Origin: an uncultured Mediterranea sp.
GTDB lineage: Bacteria; Bacteroidota; Bacteroidia; Bacteroidales; Bacteroidaceae
NCBI RefSeq assembly: GCF_902493215.1
Contig: NZ_CABUOL010000014.1
Coordinates: forward strand, 1-64,000
Length of the DNA: 64,000 nt
Reading direction: 5' to 3'
Numbering within the stretch: the stretch's first letter is position 1; each line of letters opens with the position of its first letter. The position numbers were made by a program, and so were the translations under genes. Shown here piece by piece: positions 61,728 through 64,000 of the stretch. The notes beneath the pieces are model-generated. The model was not told where the DNA came from, ran no database searches, and was given only the letters and a program-made list of their open reading frames with translations.

Positions 61728-61796
61728 CATTCCGAACAAAGAGAAGTTTCGCTTACAGTAATTGGCATTCTGAGAGACTTCCCCCTGTCCGGAATG
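61728..61796 (-). terminator. Terminator after the DUF4998 lipoprotein gene
   Basis: CATTCCGGACA and TGTTCGGAATG pair at the base, GGAAGT/ACTTCT higher up; ATTTTTG follows on the minus strand. It divides the susD/lipoprotein segment from the enzyme genes. Confidence 0.7.
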
Positions 61797-61837
61797 AATT
61801 TCATTCAATATACTTCTAAACGTCTTTCGAATAGTTG

Positions 61838-62533
61838 TTAGAATGTATAACTTCTTGCATTAGAAGCCAGTTCATCCAAAGCTCCTTCCGGAAGGAAGAC
61901 AGACGAAACACTAATGACATCTCCTACCCGTACGCCAGGAAGGATTGTTTCCGTATCATCGTTTTCTACCCGTACCTCTTTATCTACCGGATTGGCAGGA
62001 TCACTATAATCAGTATATTTCACCAACGTGTACTGAATAGCATTGCTGAGAATAGCCGCCCATGTCAGCACTCCCTCTCCCGATGAATTTATATTACGGC
62101 TTCTGATTTCACGGTTCATCAAACGTCCGATATATTCTGGCCCATAGACATCGACCGTCATGCTTTCGGCCATAGACCGATGTCCATAATCGTCTTTAGT
62201 AACCACTTCAAAGATATAGCTATCCTCTGCAAAAGGCAATATCTCTTCCATCCACATAGCTCCTGCTTGCGTACGGTTGACTTCTACTACAACTGAGTCT
62301 GTGCGTTGGGCCCAATAAATAACCACTTTCGTGATACGAGGATCGGCATTAAGCAACCACTTGAATTTGGCACGCTCATTTCCGGGAGTGATGGCCAACG
62401 AATCGACCACACCGGTATAGATAGTTTCACCTCGATTCAAATATTCCTCGTGTATGTCATTGATATTCTCACAACTGCAACAGAAGGTGAGGACTATCCC
62501 CCATGCCAGTATGTATTTTACAATCTGTTTCAT
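61838..62533 (-). CDS. DUF4998-family lipoprotein (PUL 2)
   Basis: 231 residues; lipobox LTFCCSC. The N-terminal part (YTGVVDSLAITPGNERAKFKWLLNADPRITKVVIYW) matches the DUF4998 pattern seen in surface lipoproteins following SusD; a second beta domain follows. Likely a surface glycan-binding or scaffold protein. It starts 22 bp after the DUF4959-type gene. Confidence 0.8.
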   Translation of the reverse strand: MKQIVKYILAWGIVLTFCCSCENINDIHEEYLNRGETIYTGVVDSLAITPGNERAKFKWLLNADPRITKVVIYWAQRTDSVVVEVNRTQAGAMWMEEILPFAEDSYIFEVVTKDDYGHRSMAESMTVDVYGPEYIGRLMNREIRSRNINSSGEGVLTWAAILSNAIQYTLVKYTDYSDPANPVDKEVRVENDDTETILPGVRVGDVISVSSVFLPEGALDELASNARSYTF

Positions 62534-62555
62534 TTTATTCTTTTCTTAAAAAACA

Positions 62556-63755
62556 TTACTCAACTTTATTGTTTCCCCAGAAAGTCAATTCCGCAATATG
62601 CAGATAAGGAGAACCACCCCAAGTGCTTTTCACTGCGAACCGGAGATAACGAACCTTACCCAACGACAATGGCGCCATATATTCAAAACCGTTTTGCGCA
62701 TACTCGATATCCTCATTGGTTACAGTCGAACCTTCACCCGAAGGTTTGAAGGTTACGAAATCACCTAATTGTTTCCAATCGGTTTTCCAGTCTTCAGACC
62801 AATACTCATCCATCATACCTTCTTTATAAGAAGTACAACCCCAAATCTCAAACGTTTTAGGATTATAATGCTTATAAAACCAATTATTTCCACTACGATG
62901 ATAAAGTTTGAAACGACTCAATTGAACTTCCATTCCCAAATCTACAGTAAAATATACAGGGAAAGAGCCATCTTTCTCCGTTGTATGCCACATGGAGCTA
63001 ATATTATCATCGAACATTTTATCAAACGTATAAGTGCCGCTATAGTTAGAAGTATTATCCTTCGGCAAAGAGACTCTCTTCATCAATTTCTTATCCAAAA
63101 TGGTTTCATACAACGGAGTCAGCTCCTGTGTAATGGTATCCGACACATTCCCCCACTTGTCTGTCAGGTAGAGGGCAAAGGTACGGGGCTGGTCATCATA
63201 GCCACGGAACGAATAACTTCCATCCTTTAACTGGTTATAATAAGTCTCGCCGTCCTCCATCTCACCATCGTCGTTGGATGCCATAATGGTGATACCTATT
63301 TCCGATTGCTGTTCATTGGTCCACGTTACATTTACACCTCCAAAATCAGCCTGCATCTGTATGGAACCCAAAATCAAATCGACCAATGGAGTCAACGGAT
63401 GGATGGTCACCACATAGGGAGCTGACAGGTTTTCACTATGATCCACTACATAGAGCGTTACGTCTACCGGATCCGTACTACCCAACCCTTCGATTTTCAA
63501 AACGTTATTGTATACAGAGGCACGTTCCACATGTTCGACACCTTTCACATAATAAATGCCTTTCACATAAGATACATCACTTTCGTTGGACAACGCGTAG
63601 GAGATTTCCGCTCCACCCGGCAGAGGATTCACGTCCACACTCGTAATAGGTGAAGGAGCCTCACCGTCTGTGGGTGTCTGTCCGACAAAATCTTCCGAAC
63701 ATCCTGCCATCCCCAATAGGATAAACAACAGGACAGCATATAAAATCGTTTTCAT
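62556..63755 (-). CDS. DUF4959/DUF5126/DUF5000 surface lipoprotein (PUL 2)
   Basis: 399 residues; lipobox LLGMAGC. Three beta modules follow: an Ig/FnIII-like DUF4959 (ITSVDVNPLPGGAEISYAL), a DUF5126-like module (VNVTWTNEQQSEIGITIMA) and a C-terminal F5/8C-like DUF5000 (MFDDNISSMWHTTEKDGSFPVYFTVDLG), a likely sugar-binding lectin fold. It stands right after susD, the normal position for a surface glycan-binding protein. Confidence 0.85.
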   Translation of the reverse strand: MKTILYAVLLFILLGMAGCSEDFVGQTPTDGEAPSPITSVDVNPLPGGAEISYALSNESDVSYVKGIYYVKGVEHVERASVYNNVLKIEGLGSTDPVDVTLYVVDHSENLSAPYVVTIHPLTPLVDLILGSIQMQADFGGVNVTWTNEQQSEIGITIMASNDDGEMEDGETYYNQLKDGSYSFRGYDDQPRTFALYLTDKWGNVSDTITQELTPLYETILDKKLMKRVSLPKDNTSNYSGTYTFDKMFDDNISSMWHTTEKDGSFPVYFTVDLGMEVQLSRFKLYHRSGNNWFYKHYNPKTFEIWGCTSYKEGMMDEYWSEDWKTDWKQLGDFVTFKPSGEGSTVTNEDIEYAQNGFEYMAPLSLGKVRYLRFAVKSTWGGSPYLHIAELTFWGNNKVE

Positions 63756-63788
63756 TCTGCTTATATATTTATAAAAGGTTAGACAATA

Positions 63789-64000
63789 TTACCAACCCGG
63801 ATTTTGAACCAAATTCTTGTTGATTGTGATGGAGTTGGTCTTTATCGGCCACAAATAGTCTTTCATTGTAAACCGACGGGTCTCGTAAGTCACTACATAG
63901 TAGAAAGCCTCTGCTGTAGCTCCCTGGTAATTCCATCCCTGTACGGGCTGATTGAGGTATTCCAATGCTTCTTTCCAGCGGCGTAAGTCGTAGAACCGTT
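63789..64000 (-). CDS. SusD/RagB-family protein, C-terminal part (PUL 2, partial)
   Basis: About 70 residues from the right edge to TAA (63791-63789): FYDLRRWKEALEYLNQPVQG, then MKDYLWPIKTNSITINKNL and the final LVQNPGW, the classic SusD C-terminus. The rest of the gene and its SusC partner lie beyond the window. Confidence 0.92.
   Translation of the reverse strand, partial: RFYDLRRWKEALEYLNQPVQGWNYQGATAEAFYYVVTYETRRFTMKDYLWPIKTNSITINKNLVQNPGW

Overview
The window is a chromosomal segment of a gut Bacteroides (Bacteroidales). The evidence is the SusC/SusD pairs, a FecI/FecR-type regulator pair, Bacteroides -7 promoter boxes (TAnnTTTG, often with a -33 TTTG/TTGG 19-20 bp upstream), a smalltalk small protein, NigD-like and DUF4998/DUF4959-type lipoproteins, and an ArgF' with the Pro90 of Bacteroides N-succinylornithine transcarbamylase. 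No IS element, rRNA operon or CRISPR array is visible.

Layout. 1-470: the end of a possibly HU-like gene, a GGTGA/CACTAAC mirror-repeat spacer, smalltalk and a terminator. 557-4545: an AT-rich accessory island with a Septu-type defence pair (PtuA ATPase, PtuB HNH nuclease), a strongly structured RNA candidate (2843-3050) and two secreted proteins of unknown function; it abuts a tRNA-Gly/tRNA-Leu pair. 5071-19689: housekeeping genes: argH, SRPBCC protein, pyrE, recX, prmC, ribD, a lipoprotein, uppS, bamA, two OmpH/Skp chaperones, murI, a DUF2007 protein and a fused proB-proA gene.

19686-35624: a porin-like protein, then a polysaccharide utilisation locus (PUL 1) on the minus strand: ECF sigma, anti-sigma, SusC (with STN signalling domain), SusD, GH110, GH31 and GH109. 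These enzymes point to alpha-linked Gal/GalNAc caps such as blood-group A/B or Tn-type structures of host mucins. A candidate antisense RNA lies opposite the susC leader. 35784-46914: argF', a GH20 hexosaminidase, rhodanese and NigD-like proteins, acyltransferase, ddl, rluD-like, a PASTA protein, a DUF6078 protein, a GH16 lipoprotein, rpmH and efp.

47006-64000: PUL 2, all on the minus strand, running in from beyond the right edge: SusD (partial), two surface lipoproteins, GH89, a GH36-like enzyme, two sulfatases, GH20, two more sulfatases and a GH63/trehalase-like protein. GH89, GH20 and four sulfatases together suggest a sulfated host glycan with terminal alpha-GlcNAc, most likely sulfated mucin O-glycan, with heparan-type material as the alternative.

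The less expected items are the structured RNA beside PtuAB, two unrelated intergenic arrays with the same exact 22-bp period, the ProB-ProA fusion, the antisense RNA candidate at susC, and promoter-then-terminator-hairpin leaders ahead of several catabolic genes. All functional calls rest on reading motifs and context; no database search was run.
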